Shown: positions 1 through 8,985 of the stretch, one piece after another | Layout: the number at the start of each line of letters is the position of its first letter | Position numbering within the stretch: the stretch's first letter is position 1 | Origin: Candidatus Omnitrophota bacterium | GTDB lineage: Bacteria > Omnitrophota > Gorgyraeia > 2-02-FULL-51-18 | Reading direction: 5' to 3' | DNA: 20,364 nucleotides | NCBI GenBank assembly: GCA_023247955.1 | Contig: JAHFFL010000003.1 | Coordinates: 1-20,364 of the forward strand | Position numbers and translations under genes: made by a program | Notes under the pieces: model-generated | What the model saw: the letters and a program-made list of their open reading frames with translations, nothing else | What the model was told of the DNA's origin: nothing | The model's database searches: none

Positions 1-1
1 C

Positions 2-85
2 CGCTTGTCCCTCACGGCCGCGCATACCGGGAAGGATCTCGACCGGCTTCTCGAGGTACTCAGAAAAATGAGGAATGTGATTTGA
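2..85 (+). CDS. bioF: 8-amino-7-oxononanoate synthase, C-terminal end only
   Basis: Only the last 27 codons are in the window, so the gene is cut by the window edge rather than broken. The frame reads RLSLTAAHTGKDLDRLLEVL and ends RNVI before TGA at 83-85. An R-x-S-x-x-AAHT segment followed by an amphipathic D-x-D-R-L-L helix is the usual C-terminus of BioF, the PLP enzyme that joins pimeloyl-ACP (or CoA) to alanine. The stop overlaps the TTG start of bioA (TTGA), and bioA and bioD follow, which fits a biotin operon. Identification rests on this short tail plus context. Confidence 0.72.
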   Translation, partial: RLSLTAAHTGKDLDRLLEVLRKMRNVI

Positions 86-1449
86 CGCCCGAGACCAAAA
101 GACTCATCCGCTGGGACAAGAAATACGTGTGGCATCCATTCACCCAGATGAAAGAGTGGGGGGATGAAAAGGCCGGCCAGCCGGCGGTCGTGATCGAAAA
201 AGGGGAGAGAAACCGCCTGGTGGATACCGAAGGCCGCCGCTATCTCGACGGCGTATCGTCACTGTGGTGCAATGTCCACGGCCACCGCCACGCGAGGATA
301 GACCGCGCCGTAAAAAAACAGCTCGGCCTTATCGCGCATTCGACGTTTCTCGGGCTTTCCAACGTGCCGGCGGTTGAGCTTGCGAGAAAACTGATCGGGC
401 TCGCGCCCAAGAATCTGAGCAAGGTTTTTTATTCCGATTCCGGTTCGGCTGCGGTGGAGGTGGCCGTCAAAATGGCGTTTCAGTACTGGCAGCTCAAGGG
501 CCGTCGCCGCAAGAAGACCTTTTTAAACCTGAGGAACGCGTATCACGGCGATACGCTGGGGTCAGCGAGTCTCGGCGGGATCGATCTTTTCCACGAGATC
601 TTTAAGCCCCTTTTATTCAAGACCTATCAAGTGAAGGCCCCGTATTATTATCGAGACGAGTTCCGCGGAAGTGAAAGCCGGTACGCCCAGGTTTGCGCGG
701 CGAGGGTCGAGCAAGTTTTAAAGAAGCACCATTCCCGTATCTGCGCGATTGTCGCGGAGCCGCTGATGCAGGGCGCGGCGGGGATGTTGAAACAGCCGAG
801 GGGTTATTTGGCGCAAGTGAGCCGGCTCGCTAAAAAGTACGGCGTGTTGCTCATTGTCGATGAAGTGGCTACCGGTTTCGGGCGTACCGGAAAAATGTTT
901 GCCTGCGAGCATGAAGAGGTGAGACCTGATTTTCTTTGTCTAGCCAAAGGGATTACCGGCGGGTATTTGCCGCTCTCGGCGACACTCACCACCGAGCAGG
1001 TTTACAGCGCTTTTTTGGGGAAATACGAGGAGTTTAAGGCATTTTTTCACGGTCATACCTATTCGGCAAATCCTTTGGCCTGCGCTGCCGCGCTCGCGAA
1101 TCTCGAGATTTTCGAGAAAGAAAAAACACTTCAAAAATTAAGGCCGAAGATTAAACTGTTGGGCGAAGCACTTAAGAAAATAAATGGGCTCGAGCATGTT
1201 GGCGATGTCCGTCAGGTGGGTTTTATGGTCGGGATAGAGCTTGTGAGAGACCGAGCGACCAAAGAGCCGTACCCTATGCAGGAGAAGCGGGGATATCGTG
1301 TGACTTTGCTCGCAAGAAAGTACGGTGTCATGATCAGGCCGCTCGGGAATGTCATCGTGCTGATGCCGCCGCTGTCGATCACGCCGGCAGAGCTTCGCAA
1401 ACTTTGCCGCGTGATTGGAGATTGTATTCAGCAGGTCACGGATAAGTGA
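82..1449 (+). CDS. bioA: Adenosylmethionine-8-amino-7-oxononanoate aminotransferase
   Basis: BioA is a cytosolic class III PLP aminotransferase. It converts 7-keto-8-aminopelargonate to 7,8-diaminopelargonate with S-adenosylmethionine as amino donor, the penultimate step before dethiobiotin. The 455-aa product begins with the BioA-typical segment WHPFTQMKEW (residues 17-26). It has the PLP-phosphate region YSDSGSAAVEVAVKMA, the substrate-contact motif AYHGDTLG, the cofactor Asp260 in DEVATGFGRTG and the Schiff-base Lys289 in LAKGITGGYLPLS. Length is close to the family norm of about 430-460. The start is TTG at 82, overlapping the bioF stop by three bases; a GAGG at 70-73 can serve as Shine-Dalgarno, and no better in-frame start precedes the conserved N-terminus. 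Coupling to bioF is likely. The gene is followed by an unusual palindromic region rather than directly by bioD. Confidence 0.95.
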   Translation: MTPETKRLIRWDKKYVWHPFTQMKEWGDEKAGQPAVVIEKGERNRLVDTEGRRYLDGVSSLWCNVHGHRHARIDRAVKKQLGLIAHSTFLGLSNVPAVELARKLIGLAPKNLSKVFYSDSGSAAVEVAVKMAFQYWQLKGRRRKKTFLNLRNAYHGDTLGSASLGGIDLFHEIFKPLLFKTYQVKAPYYYRDEFRGSESRYAQVCAARVEQVLKKHHSRICAIVAEPLMQGAAGMLKQPRGYLAQVSRLAKKYGVLLIVDEVATGFGRTGKMFACEHEEVRPDFLCLAKGITGGYLPLSATLTTEQVYSAFLGKYEEFKAFFHGHTYSANPLACAAALANLEIFEKEKTLQKLRPKIKLLGEALKKINGLEHVGDVRQVGFMVGIELVRDRATKEPYPMQEKRGYRVTLLARKYGVMIRPLGNVIVLMPPLSITPAELRKLCRVIGDCIQQVTDK

Positions 1450-1451
1450 CT

Positions 1452-1635
1452 ATGGTCTCGGCTCATTTCTTTGGCTTTCTGATCGCGCGGCTTCTCCGTA
1501 AGTCGCGGGATCCCTCGGCAAGACGGCAAAAACTCGCTGGCGCTCGGACATTTGCCGTTTTGCCGCTTCCCGGTGCGACTTACGTCGAAGCCGCAAATGG
1601 CGATAACGAAAGCCAAAGAAATGATCCTCGACCAT
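1452..1635. repeat. Large imperfect palindrome A (184 bp), bioA-bioD spacer
   Basis: The segment is a nested inverted repeat centred near 1543. The outer arms ATGGTC (1452-1457) and GACCAT (1630-1635) pair. CATTTCTTTGGCTTTC (1464-1479) is exactly complementary to GAAAGCCAAAGAAATG (1608-1623). CGTAAGTCGC (1497-1506) pairs with GCGACTTACG (1575-1584). GGCAAGACGGCAAA (1517-1530) pairs with TTTGCCGTTTTGCC (1551-1564) with one mismatch. Because of this symmetry, open frames on the two strands translate to look-alike peptides, both starting near HFFGF and containing FAVLP and ESQRN. That shows the ORFs are by-products of palindromy and not genes. The RNA would fold into a long hairpin. It resembles an interspersed palindromic or MITE-like element; no transposase is present. 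Confidence 0.85.
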
Positions 1636-1642
1636 GTGTCCC

Positions 1643-2554
<912 letters not shown>

Positions 2555-2563
2555 ATTACGCGG

Positions 2564-3682
2564 ATGACTCTTTTGCAAGAAGCAAATTCGCTTAAAAAAA
2601 CCCCGCTCTATGACCGGCATGTCGCGCTTGGCGGCAAGATGGTGGATTTCGCCGGCTGGCTGATGCCCGTTTATTATTCCGGGATTATCGCCGAACACCA
2701 GTGGACGCGCAAGTCTTGCGGGATTTTTGACGTCTCGCATCTGGGCGAGGTCCAGGTGAAGGGGCCGGGCGCTTTCGAGTTTCTCCAGCATCGTCTCACC
2801 AATGATTTGAATAAAATCGCCGACGGCCAAATCCTTTACAATCTACTTTGTGATGAGGGTGGCTTCGCGCTGGATGATGTGCTGGCTTACCGTTCCGCAC
2901 GTGAAGATTATTACCTCATCGTGAACGCCGCGAATATCGAGCGCGATTTGGATGCGTTGTCGCGCTACGCGCCGGATTCCGTGTCGCTCGCCGACCGCAG
3001 CGATTCGACGGCCTGCGTGGCGGTGCAGGGTCCTTTGGCCGAAGGGATTCTCGAGCGGCTTTTTAATTTTCGTTTGAAGGAGCTGCGGTATTATTACTTC
3101 AAGGAAGAAAATTTCGCGGGGTCGCCGGTGTGGGTGTCCCGCAGCGGTTACACCGGCGAGGACGGTTTTGAAATTTTTTCGGAACCGACGCTCGTGGGAC
3201 AAATCTGGGACAAGCTGATAGATGAAGGACGATCCTTGGGGGCTTTACCCGCGGGCCTCGGAGCAAGAAACACGCTTCGTCTGGAGGCGGGCAACGCGCT
3301 TTACGGCAGTGACATGGACAAGACCACGACGCCGCTGGAAGCGGGGCTCGGATGGGCGGTAGCTTTTGATAAAGGCCGTTTTGTCGGGCGCGACGGGCTC
3401 CTGAAGCAGAAAGAAAACGGCCCCAAGCGGCGGCTTGTCGGATTTAAAATGCTGGATAAGCCGATTGCCAGGGAAGGATACCCCATTTTCAAAGAAGGCC
3501 GGAAGGTCGGCGTCGTGACCAGCGGTTCTTACGGACCCACCGTCGGCTGCAACATCGGTCTCGGGTTTGTGGAAACTGCGTCCGCGGCGCGCGGGATGAT
3601 TCTCGACATCGAAGTGCACGGAAGGCCCGTGAAGGCCGAGATCGTAAAGCTCCCGTTTGTGCCCTCTCAACATAAAAAGTAG
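2564..3682 (+). CDS. gcvT: Glycine cleavage system T protein (aminomethyltransferase)
   Basis: GcvT takes the aminomethyl group from the lipoyl arm of GcvH and transfers its one-carbon unit to tetrahydrofolate, releasing ammonia. The 372-aa product has the family start TPLYDRHVALGGKMVDFAGW, the motif SCGIFDVSHLGEV (about 51-63), the catalytic Asp128 in NAANIERDL and the folate-contact segment SRSGYTGEDGFEIF (about 189-202). Its C-terminal half has the usual VTSGSYGPTVGCNIGLGFV barrel segment. Length is normal (about 360-375). The ATG at 2564 lies nine bases after bioD with no obvious Shine-Dalgarno, so it is probably translationally coupled. It is the first of four consecutive glycine-cleavage genes; no glycine riboswitch fits in the gap before it. 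Confidence 0.96.
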   Translation: MTLLQEANSLKKTPLYDRHVALGGKMVDFAGWLMPVYYSGIIAEHQWTRKSCGIFDVSHLGEVQVKGPGAFEFLQHRLTNDLNKIADGQILYNLLCDEGGFALDDVLAYRSAREDYYLIVNAANIERDLDALSRYAPDSVSLADRSDSTACVAVQGPLAEGILERLFNFRLKELRYYYFKEENFAGSPVWVSRSGYTGEDGFEIFSEPTLVGQIWDKLIDEGRSLGALPAGLGARNTLRLEAGNALYGSDMDKTTTPLEAGLGWAVAFDKGRFVGRDGLLKQKENGPKRRLVGFKMLDKPIAREGYPIFKEGRKVGVVTSGSYGPTVGCNIGLGFVETASAARGMILDIEVHGRPVKAEIVKLPFVPSQHKK

Positions 3683-3701
3683 GAAATAGGAAAGGTTAAA
3701 A

Positions 3702-4091
3702 ATGGCGGATTCTTCAGGACTGAAATATCTCGAAACGCATGAATGGGTGCGCGTGAACGGCAAGGTCGCGACGGTCGGCATCAGCGATCACGCGCAGAAA
3801 GAAATTTCCGACGTAGTTTTTGTCGAGCTTCCCAAACCCGACAGGGTCGTGAAGCAAAAAGAGAGCGTCATGGTCATCGAATCCGTCAAGGCCGCTTTTG
3901 ATATCTATTCGCCGCTGTCAGGCAAGGTGATTCGAGTGAATGAAATACTCAAAACAAAGCCCGAGCTTGTGAACAAAGCCCCTTACGGCGAGGGATGGCT
4001 TTTTGAAATGGAATGCTCAAATTTAAAAGAGCTTGAGGCCTTGATGGACGAAACTCAGTACCGCCGCTCCGAGCACGTTGCCGGCCACTAA
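3702..4091 (+). CDS. gcvH: Glycine cleavage system H protein (lipoyl carrier)
   Basis: GcvH is the small lipoylated shuttle of the glycine cleavage complex, carrying the aminomethyl intermediate between GcvP, GcvT and the L protein. The 129-aa product has the typical start KYLETHEWVRV, the segment VGISDHAQKEISDVVFVELP and the lipoylation motif VIESVKAAFDIYSPLSGKV with the modified lysine at Lys63. It also has NEILKTKPELVNKAPYGEGWLFEM. Length matches the family (about 125-130). The ATG at 3702 is preceded by a purine-rich AGGAAAGG at about 3688-3695, a plausible Shine-Dalgarno. The gene sits 19 bases after gcvT and 18 before gcvPA. Confidence 0.97.
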   Translation: MADSSGLKYLETHEWVRVNGKVATVGISDHAQKEISDVVFVELPKPDRVVKQKESVMVIESVKAAFDIYSPLSGKVIRVNEILKTKPELVNKAPYGEGWLFEMECSNLKELEALMDETQYRRSEHVAGH

Positions 4092-4109
4092 AAAACTCGA
4101 AAAAAAGCG

Positions 4110-5444
4110 ATGCAGTATATTTCAAATACCGAACGCGACAAGGCCGAGATGCTCAAGGCCATCGGCGCGGCTTCCTTCGAGCAGTTGACCGCGGCGATCC
4201 CTTCCCGGCTCAAGTGTTTTGATTGGAAAATTTCCAAGGGGATTTCAGAACTCGATCTCATGCGCGAGATGGTCGAGCTTGGACGGGCCAACAAACATTT
4301 TCATCATTTCGCGTCGTATCTTGGCGCCGGAAACTACGACCATTTTATCCCTACGGTTGTCGGGCATCTGGCGCACCGCGGCGAGTTTATCACTTCTTAC
4401 ACGCCTTATCAGGGTGAGGCCAGCCAGGGCACGCTTCAAGCCATTTATGAATACCAGAGTCTTATCTGTGAGTTGACCGCGATGGACTATTCGAACGCTT
4501 CGATGTACGACGGGGCGTCGAGTCTCGCGGAAGCCGCGCTTCTGGCCCTGCGCGCGAGCGGCCGCAAAAAAATCCTCGTTCCCGATACGCTGCACCCGGA
4601 GTACCGAGGCGTCGTCAAGACCTACCTCTCTTGCCTTGACGCGGAAGTGGTGGGAGTGCCGATGACCGGCGGAGTCATCGACGAAGCGGCCCTAGAGAGA
4701 ATACTCGACGCCGACGTGGCTGCCGTAATCATACAGCATCCCAATTTTTTTGGTCTATTCGAAGAGACGCGCCGAATCTCCGAGATGGCGCACAAGGCAG
4801 GCGCGTTTCTCATCGCCTGCGTCAACCCGATTTCACTCGGGATACTGGAGCCGCCGGGAGAGTACGGCGCCGACATCGCGGTGGGGGAGGGACAGCCGCT
4901 CGGAAATCCCGTGTCGTTTGGCGGCCCGCATTTCGGTTTTTTCACGGTGAAGGAAGCGCTTTTGAGGAAGATCCCAGGCCGCATCGCGGGCATGACGGTG
5001 GACAAGGCGGGGCGTCGCTCGTTTGTGCTGACGCTGCAGGCCCGCGAACAGCATATCCGCCGCGAGAAAGCGACGTCCAATATTTGCACCAACCATTCGC
5101 TGTGCGCGCTGAAGGGCGCGATTTACTTGAGTCTATTAGGAAAAAAGGGCATCAGGAAGCTCGCACTGCTTAACCTTGGAAACGCCCATGAGACCTACGA
5201 GCGGCTCCTGAGGATCTCGGGCGTGAAGCCGTTCTCCAAAAAACCATTTTTTAACGAATTTGCGTTGTTTCTCGATAAAGATCGCGCGAAGCTGAGAGAA
5301 GACCTGCACGAAAATAGGATTTTGGGGCCGCTGAATCTTGGTGAATTTTATCCTGCGTTCTCATCGGCCTATCTTTTTGCTGTTACCGAAAACCGGACGC
5401 CGCAGGATCTGGAGCGTTTGGTTTCGGCGGTGGAATTGTCGTGA
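4110..5444 (+). CDS. gcvPA: Glycine dehydrogenase (decarboxylating) subunit 1
   Basis: This is the N-terminal half of the two-subunit P protein, which with GcvPB decarboxylates glycine and loads the aminomethyl group on lipoyl-GcvH. The 444-aa product shows the family pattern: YISNTERDKAEMLKAIG at the N-terminus, then FASYLGAGNYDHFIPTVV, FITSYTPYQGEASQGTLQ and NASMYDGASSLAEAALLA, and a later GGPHFGFFTVKE segment. The catalytic PLP lysine is not in this subunit, as expected. The length is normal for split P proteins (about 440-450). ATG 4110 is the first start and the conserved N-terminus follows directly. The stop TGA at 5442-5444 overlaps the GTG start of gcvPB, a classic translational coupling of two partners needed in equal amounts. 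Confidence 0.96.
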   Translation: MQYISNTERDKAEMLKAIGAASFEQLTAAIPSRLKCFDWKISKGISELDLMREMVELGRANKHFHHFASYLGAGNYDHFIPTVVGHLAHRGEFITSYTPYQGEASQGTLQAIYEYQSLICELTAMDYSNASMYDGASSLAEAALLALRASGRKKILVPDTLHPEYRGVVKTYLSCLDAEVVGVPMTGGVIDEAALERILDADVAAVIIQHPNFFGLFEETRRISEMAHKAGAFLIACVNPISLGILEPPGEYGADIAVGEGQPLGNPVSFGGPHFGFFTVKEALLRKIPGRIAGMTVDKAGRRSFVLTLQAREQHIRREKATSNICTNHSLCALKGAIYLSLLGKKGIRKLALLNLGNAHETYERLLRISGVKPFSKKPFFNEFALFLDKDRAKLREDLHENRILGPLNLGEFYPAFSSAYLFAVTENRTPQDLERLVSAVELS

Positions 5445-6946
5445 GCGAGCTATTGTTCGAAAGACATTCCTTGAATGAGGCCTCCTGGCTTCCGGAGCTT
5501 GGCGAGTCCGAAGAAAAGATACTGGCTGCCGTGCCCAAAGAGTATCGTCGCCAAAAAGGGCCGGAGCTCCCATCTCTCTCGGAGCTTGATGTGGTCCGAC
5601 ATTTCACCCGTTTGTCGCAGAAAAATTTTTGCGTGGACGTGAACTTTTATCCGCTGGGTTCCTGCACGATGAAATACAACCCCAAGGCGCTCGACGCGAT
5701 CGCGGCGCTTGATTCATTTTCACTGATTCATCCGTACCAGGAGGCGGAAGATGTGCAGGGGGCGCTAAAAATTCTTTACCAGATGCAATCTTATTTGTCC
5801 GAGATTACCGGCATGGACGAGTTTACGCTGGAGCCGGCGGCCGGTGCGCACGGCGAGCTTTGCGGGATCTTGATGATCGGCGCTTATCACCGCTCGAAAA
5901 AAAGAAAAAAGACAAAGGTCCTGATTCCCGATTCGGCCCACGGTACCAATCCCGCGACAGCCGCGCTTTGCGGTTATGAAGTGGTGCAGGTGCGCACCAA
6001 CGCAAAAGGCCATGTGGATGTCGAGGACCTCCGGTTAAAATTGGACGGCTCCGTCGCGTGCCTGATGATGACCAACCCCAACACGCTGGGCCTTTTTGAG
6101 GAGGATATCCTTGAGATCGCAGGGCTGGTGCACAAGGCCGGGGCGCTTGTGTATTACGACGGCGCCAACATGAACGCCCTTTTGGGAATCTGCAGGCCCG
6201 GCGACATGGGTTTTGACGTGGTGCATCTGAATCTCCATAAAACTTTTGCGGTGCCTCACGGCTCCGGCGGACCGGGCTCCGGTCCCGTGGGCGTGAAAAA
6301 AGAGCTGATCCCGTTTTTGCCGTCCCCGCGTGTTGCCAAGAACGGGGAGATCTACCGCTGGGAGAAAAATCTGCCGCACTCGATAGGCAAGCTCCGCGCG
6401 TATTACGGCAATTTCGGCGCGATCATCCGTTCCTACGGCTATATCAAGGCGCTCGGCAAAGAGGGCCTGCGGGCTGCCGCTGAACACGCGATACTGAACG
6501 CCAATTATTTAAAGGCCCGGCTCTCGGAAACCTTTGAAGTACCGTACGACGGTTTTTGCATGCACGAGTTTGTGATGTCCGCAGGGAGACAAAAGAAAAA
6601 AGGGGTGCGCGCGCTGGATATCGCCAAACGTCTTTTGGATTTTGGGATTCACGCGCCGACGGTTTATTTTCCGCTCGTCGTCGATGAGGCGATGATGGTC
6701 GAGCCGACCGAAACCGAGTCCAAGGAGACCTTGGACGAGTTTGTGCGGGCGCTCGAAACGATAGACAAGGAGATTCACGAGGATCCAAAAAAGGTTTTGG
6801 ACGCTCCTCATACGACCCCCATCAGCCGCATCGATGAGGTGACCGCCGCCCGCCAGCCCAACCTTCGCTATGTCTTTGGTCTTTCGTCCAAAGGGAGTTC
6901 ATGTGCGCCGCTTGTGCTCTCGAAAGACATGCGGTGTTCCGTCTGA
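5441..6946 (+). CDS. gcvPB: Glycine dehydrogenase (decarboxylating) subunit 2
   Basis: This is the C-terminal half and PLP-binding subunit of the glycine decarboxylase. The 501-aa product contains NFYPLGSCTMKYNPK, the substrate/PLP region EPAAGAHGELCG, IPDSAHGTNPATAA, and the Schiff-base Lys267 in HLNLHKTFAVPHGSGGPGSGPVGVK. The C-terminal domain ends with the familiar LDAPHTTPISRIDEVTAARQPNLRY. Start is GTG 5441, overlapping the gcvPA stop (GTGA). An extra tail of roughly 20 residues after the conserved end reads through the start of the next gene, giving a 46-base overlap. The tail is cysteine-containing and not a known part of GcvPB, so it is probably a by-product of a late stop codon. Confidence 0.96.
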   Translation: MSELLFERHSLNEASWLPELGESEEKILAAVPKEYRRQKGPELPSLSELDVVRHFTRLSQKNFCVDVNFYPLGSCTMKYNPKALDAIAALDSFSLIHPYQEAEDVQGALKILYQMQSYLSEITGMDEFTLEPAAGAHGELCGILMIGAYHRSKKRKKTKVLIPDSAHGTNPATAALCGYEVVQVRTNAKGHVDVEDLRLKLDGSVACLMMTNPNTLGLFEEDILEIAGLVHKAGALVYYDGANMNALLGICRPGDMGFDVVHLNLHKTFAVPHGSGGPGSGPVGVKKELIPFLPSPRVAKNGEIYRWEKNLPHSIGKLRAYYGNFGAIIRSYGYIKALGKEGLRAAAEHAILNANYLKARLSETFEVPYDGFCMHEFVMSAGRQKKKGVRALDIAKRLLDFGIHAPTVYFPLVVDEAMMVEPTETESKETLDEFVRALETIDKEIHEDPKKVLDAPHTTPISRIDEVTAARQPNLRYVFGLSSKGSSCAPLVLSKDMRCSV

Positions 6947-7659
6947 TCCTGGATCCTCCGCGGCCACCCGCCTTGAATATGGCTGTCGATGAAATTCTGA
7001 TGAAAGGGCAAAAACTTCCCGAGGCGGTTCCGACACTGCGGTTTTATTCCTGGTTAACCCCGGCCTATTCGATCGGTTATTTTCAGGATGTCGATGAAAT
7101 CACCGCCCGCCGCCGCCTGGCGGAAAAGGGCATTCCGGTCGTGAAAAGAATCACCGGCGGCGGCATGGTGTTTCACGGCGAAGACCTTACTTTGTCTCTG
7201 ACGCTTAAGACGCCAACCCCTTTTTTACCCCGAGAAATCAAGGATTCCTACCTCAAAATCAATGAAGCGTTGCGCGTGGGACTGGCGGAAGTTTTGCCGG
7301 CCATCGATTACGCGTCCTGCAAAGAGGTTCCCTCGGGACGGGGGGGCGGGGAGCGCGTGTGTTTTGAAACGCCGTCTTGCTACGATCTCCTGCTCCACAA
7401 GAAAAAAGTCGTCGGATCCAGCCAGCGCCGCAAGGACGGAACACTGCTTCACCAATCCTCGCTTTTTTTTAAACTCGACAACAAAACGCTGATCCACTGC
7501 GTGCTGCGTGGCTTTGAAAAAAAATGGAAGGTAGCCTTTCGCGAGATTCCGTTGAGCGACAAAGAGCTTATGGAAGCGGAGCGATGCGCGCTGCGACGAT
7601 ACGCGTCACGCGAATGGGCTTGGCCGCCAGTTGAAAATCTACCGGTAGTTTTAGTTTAA
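6901..7659 (+). CDS. LplA/LipM-family lipoyl or octanoyl protein transferase
   Basis: This 252-aa protein belongs to the BPL/LplA/LipB fold that attaches lipoate or octanoate to carrier lysines. It has the binding loop RITGGGMVFHGEDLTLSL (83-100) and the lysine region KKKVVGSSQRRKDGTLLHQSSL (about 167-188). A cysteine in VCFETPS (Cys154) just ahead of YDLL occupies the place where LipM- and LipL-type transferases carry their nucleophile, whereas LplA ligases have none. I therefore favour octanoyl transfer over ATP-dependent lipoate ligation, as an inference. Start ATG 6901 is supported by AAAGGGAG at 6891-6898; a GTG at 6934 is a weaker alternative. As the last gene of the gcv operon it most likely modifies GcvH Lys63. 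Its stop overlaps, tail to tail, the stop of the minus-strand zinc-ribbon gene. Confidence 0.88.
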   Translation: MCAACALERHAVFRLILDPPRPPALNMAVDEILMKGQKLPEAVPTLRFYSWLTPAYSIGYFQDVDEITARRRLAEKGIPVVKRITGGGMVFHGEDLTLSLTLKTPTPFLPREIKDSYLKINEALRVGLAEVLPAIDYASCKEVPSGRGGGERVCFETPSCYDLLLHKKKVVGSSQRRKDGTLLHQSSLFFKLDNKTLIHCVLRGFEKKWKVAFREIPLSDKELMEAERCALRRYASREWAWPPVENLPVVLV

Positions 7660-7814
7660 GGCTTGGCTTGCCTGGTTTTGGCTTTCGCGTCTTCTTTCTT
7701 CTGGTAACACTCGGGGCAATTGTAGAGGGGCTTGGCCAGCGTGCGGTCGTAATCTTTGTCAACGACCACGCGCCGGACTTCTTTGACTTCTTTGCCGCAG
7801 GTATCGCATCTCAT
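7656..7814 (-). CDS. 52-aa zinc-ribbon protein
   Basis: A short minus-strand frame runs from ATG (7814-7812) to TAA (7658-7656). The product begins MRCDTCGKEVKEVRRVV and later reads LYNCPECYQKK before a Lys/Ala-rich tail. Two CxxC knuckles (Cys3/Cys6 and Cys33/Cys36), 26 residues apart, are a textbook structural zinc ribbon. Small proteins of this kind may bind RNA, DNA or protein; I do not recognise a specific family. Support for a real gene: it fills the gap between lipM-like and SGNH genes, overlaps the lipM-like stop by only three bases, and has a good promoter directly upstream (TTGAAT, 17 bases, TATGAT). No Shine-Dalgarno is seen, which fits a near-leaderless transcript. Confidence 0.82.
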   Translation of the reverse strand: MRCDTCGKEVKEVRRVVVDKDYDRTLAKPLYNCPECYQKKEDAKAKTRQAKP

Positions 7815-7825
7815 AAGCTTAGGAT

Positions 7826-7854
7826 ATCATAACCGCATGAGAGAATGGATTCAA
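7826..7854 (-). promoter_or_regulatory. Promoter for the zinc-ribbon gene, -10 readable on both strands
   Basis: On the minus strand, TTGAAT (7854-7849), a 17-base spacer and TATGAT (7831-7826) form a good sigma70-type promoter. The predicted transcript start is within about 5 bases of the ATG at 7814. The -10 lies in TATCATA (7825-7831), a TANNNTA box. Read on the plus strand it gives TATCAT six bases before the ATG of the SGNH gene at 7837, but with no good plus-strand -35. Confidence 0.55.
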
Positions 7855-8970
7855 AGGATTTTTCTGGTTCTTGGCTCCGTTTTATTTTGTTTTCTCTTTC
7901 TCGAGATTGTTTTCAAAACCCTTGCTTGGTTGCAGCCCAATCAGGCCGGCCCGACGCCGATCGCCGGTCTCCCCTATGAAAATACGCCCAACGCGAAATT
8001 TTGGAGGTATGACCCGGAAGCCGGTTTGAACTATTACGCACATAATTCGTTCGGCATGAGAGGGGTCTCCACTACACTGGAGAAACCGCAAAGGGTTTTT
8101 AGGATCGCGCTGATCGGCGATTCGGTCGCGCACGGCGGGAACACGACCCAAGGACAAACGACGGCGGATTATCTGGCTAAATTTCTAAACGAACGGCGGG
8201 ATGGGAAAAAGTACGAAGTGCTGAATTTCAGCGTGGCCGGTTTCGGTTTGAGAGAGTATTCGATTCTCCTTGAAAAAAAAGCGCTTCAATTTTTGCCGGA
8301 TCTGGTGCTCGTGGGGTTGTGTCTCAATGATTACTACATCCGTGATGCCCAGGACCTCAGGGCGGAAGATAAAAACACATCCGGCGGCCGCCTGCGGGAA
8401 CGTTACGCGAATCTTTTTAAATCGCATTTTTTGGAATACCTTCGCAGAGTTATCCCGGCCCTGGATCCGCGTTACACGTTTGGGAGATTCCGCGAGGAAG
8501 AGGAGCGGGCCGGTCGAGAACTCGCGGATTTAAAGGGGCTTACCGACGCCGAGAAACAGGCCTTGCGCGACTTTTGCCGGCAAAACCATTTGCCGCTCGC
8601 CTCGTTCATGAAACTCGTGGTCCATTACATCCCGGAGTACCGCAGCCCTGAAATGTGGATGAAGAACGAAGGGCACATTCGCTCGATCATACGCGCTTGC
8701 GGAGCGAGCAAAATCCCCGTTTGTTTTTTTGTTTACCCACTCAATGAACAAATCCTTCCTGGTTTTGATGATCCGATGCCCCAACCCTTTATCCAGCAGC
8801 TCGTCGAAAGAAACGGCGGCCGTTACGTGGAGTTGTTACAGAGTTTAAAAGATTATCAACGGTTGAACCCGCACGAAAGATTGTACACGCGTCTTGACCA
8901 CATGCACTTTCTAAAGAATGGGCATCGCTTGATTGCGCGGCTTCTGGCTAATTCTCTGGATAGACGTTGA
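7837..8970 (+). CDS. Membrane-anchored SGNH/GDSL-type hydrolase
   Basis: The 377-aa product has a hydrophobic N-terminal segment (about residues 8-30) that should act as an uncleaved signal anchor, placing the rest outside the cytoplasmic membrane. The body is an SGNH esterase fold. Block I is IALIGDSVAHGG with nucleophile Ser96, a block II-like AGFGLREYS follows, block III Asn164 is in VGLCLND, and block V DHMH supplies Asp354 and His357. All four SGNH residues are therefore present. The family includes O-acetyl esterases and transferases acting on cell-envelope glycans and lipids; substrate cannot be told. I chose ATG 7837 and not an upstream start, because a longer frame would run antisense through the zinc-ribbon gene and put residues before the membrane anchor. 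Confidence 0.85.
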   Translation: MREWIQRIFLVLGSVLFCFLFLEIVFKTLAWLQPNQAGPTPIAGLPYENTPNAKFWRYDPEAGLNYYAHNSFGMRGVSTTLEKPQRVFRIALIGDSVAHGGNTTQGQTTADYLAKFLNERRDGKKYEVLNFSVAGFGLREYSILLEKKALQFLPDLVLVGLCLNDYYIRDAQDLRAEDKNTSGGRLRERYANLFKSHFLEYLRRVIPALDPRYTFGRFREEEERAGRELADLKGLTDAEKQALRDFCRQNHLPLASFMKLVVHYIPEYRSPEMWMKNEGHIRSIIRACGASKIPVCFFVYPLNEQILPGFDDPMPQPFIQQLVERNGGRYVELLQSLKDYQRLNPHERLYTRLDHMHFLKNGHRLIARLLANSLDRR

Positions 8971-8985
8971 GGCGTTACATTTACG

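Noticed and set aside
2555..2563. Glycine riboswitch before gcvT
   Set aside because: Only nine bases separate bioD and gcvT, far too few for the aptamer, and nothing like it occurs in the bioA-bioD spacer.
7756..7836. Upstream extension of the SGNH hydrolase
   Set aside because: It is antisense to the zinc-ribbon gene and would place 27 polar residues before the signal anchor.
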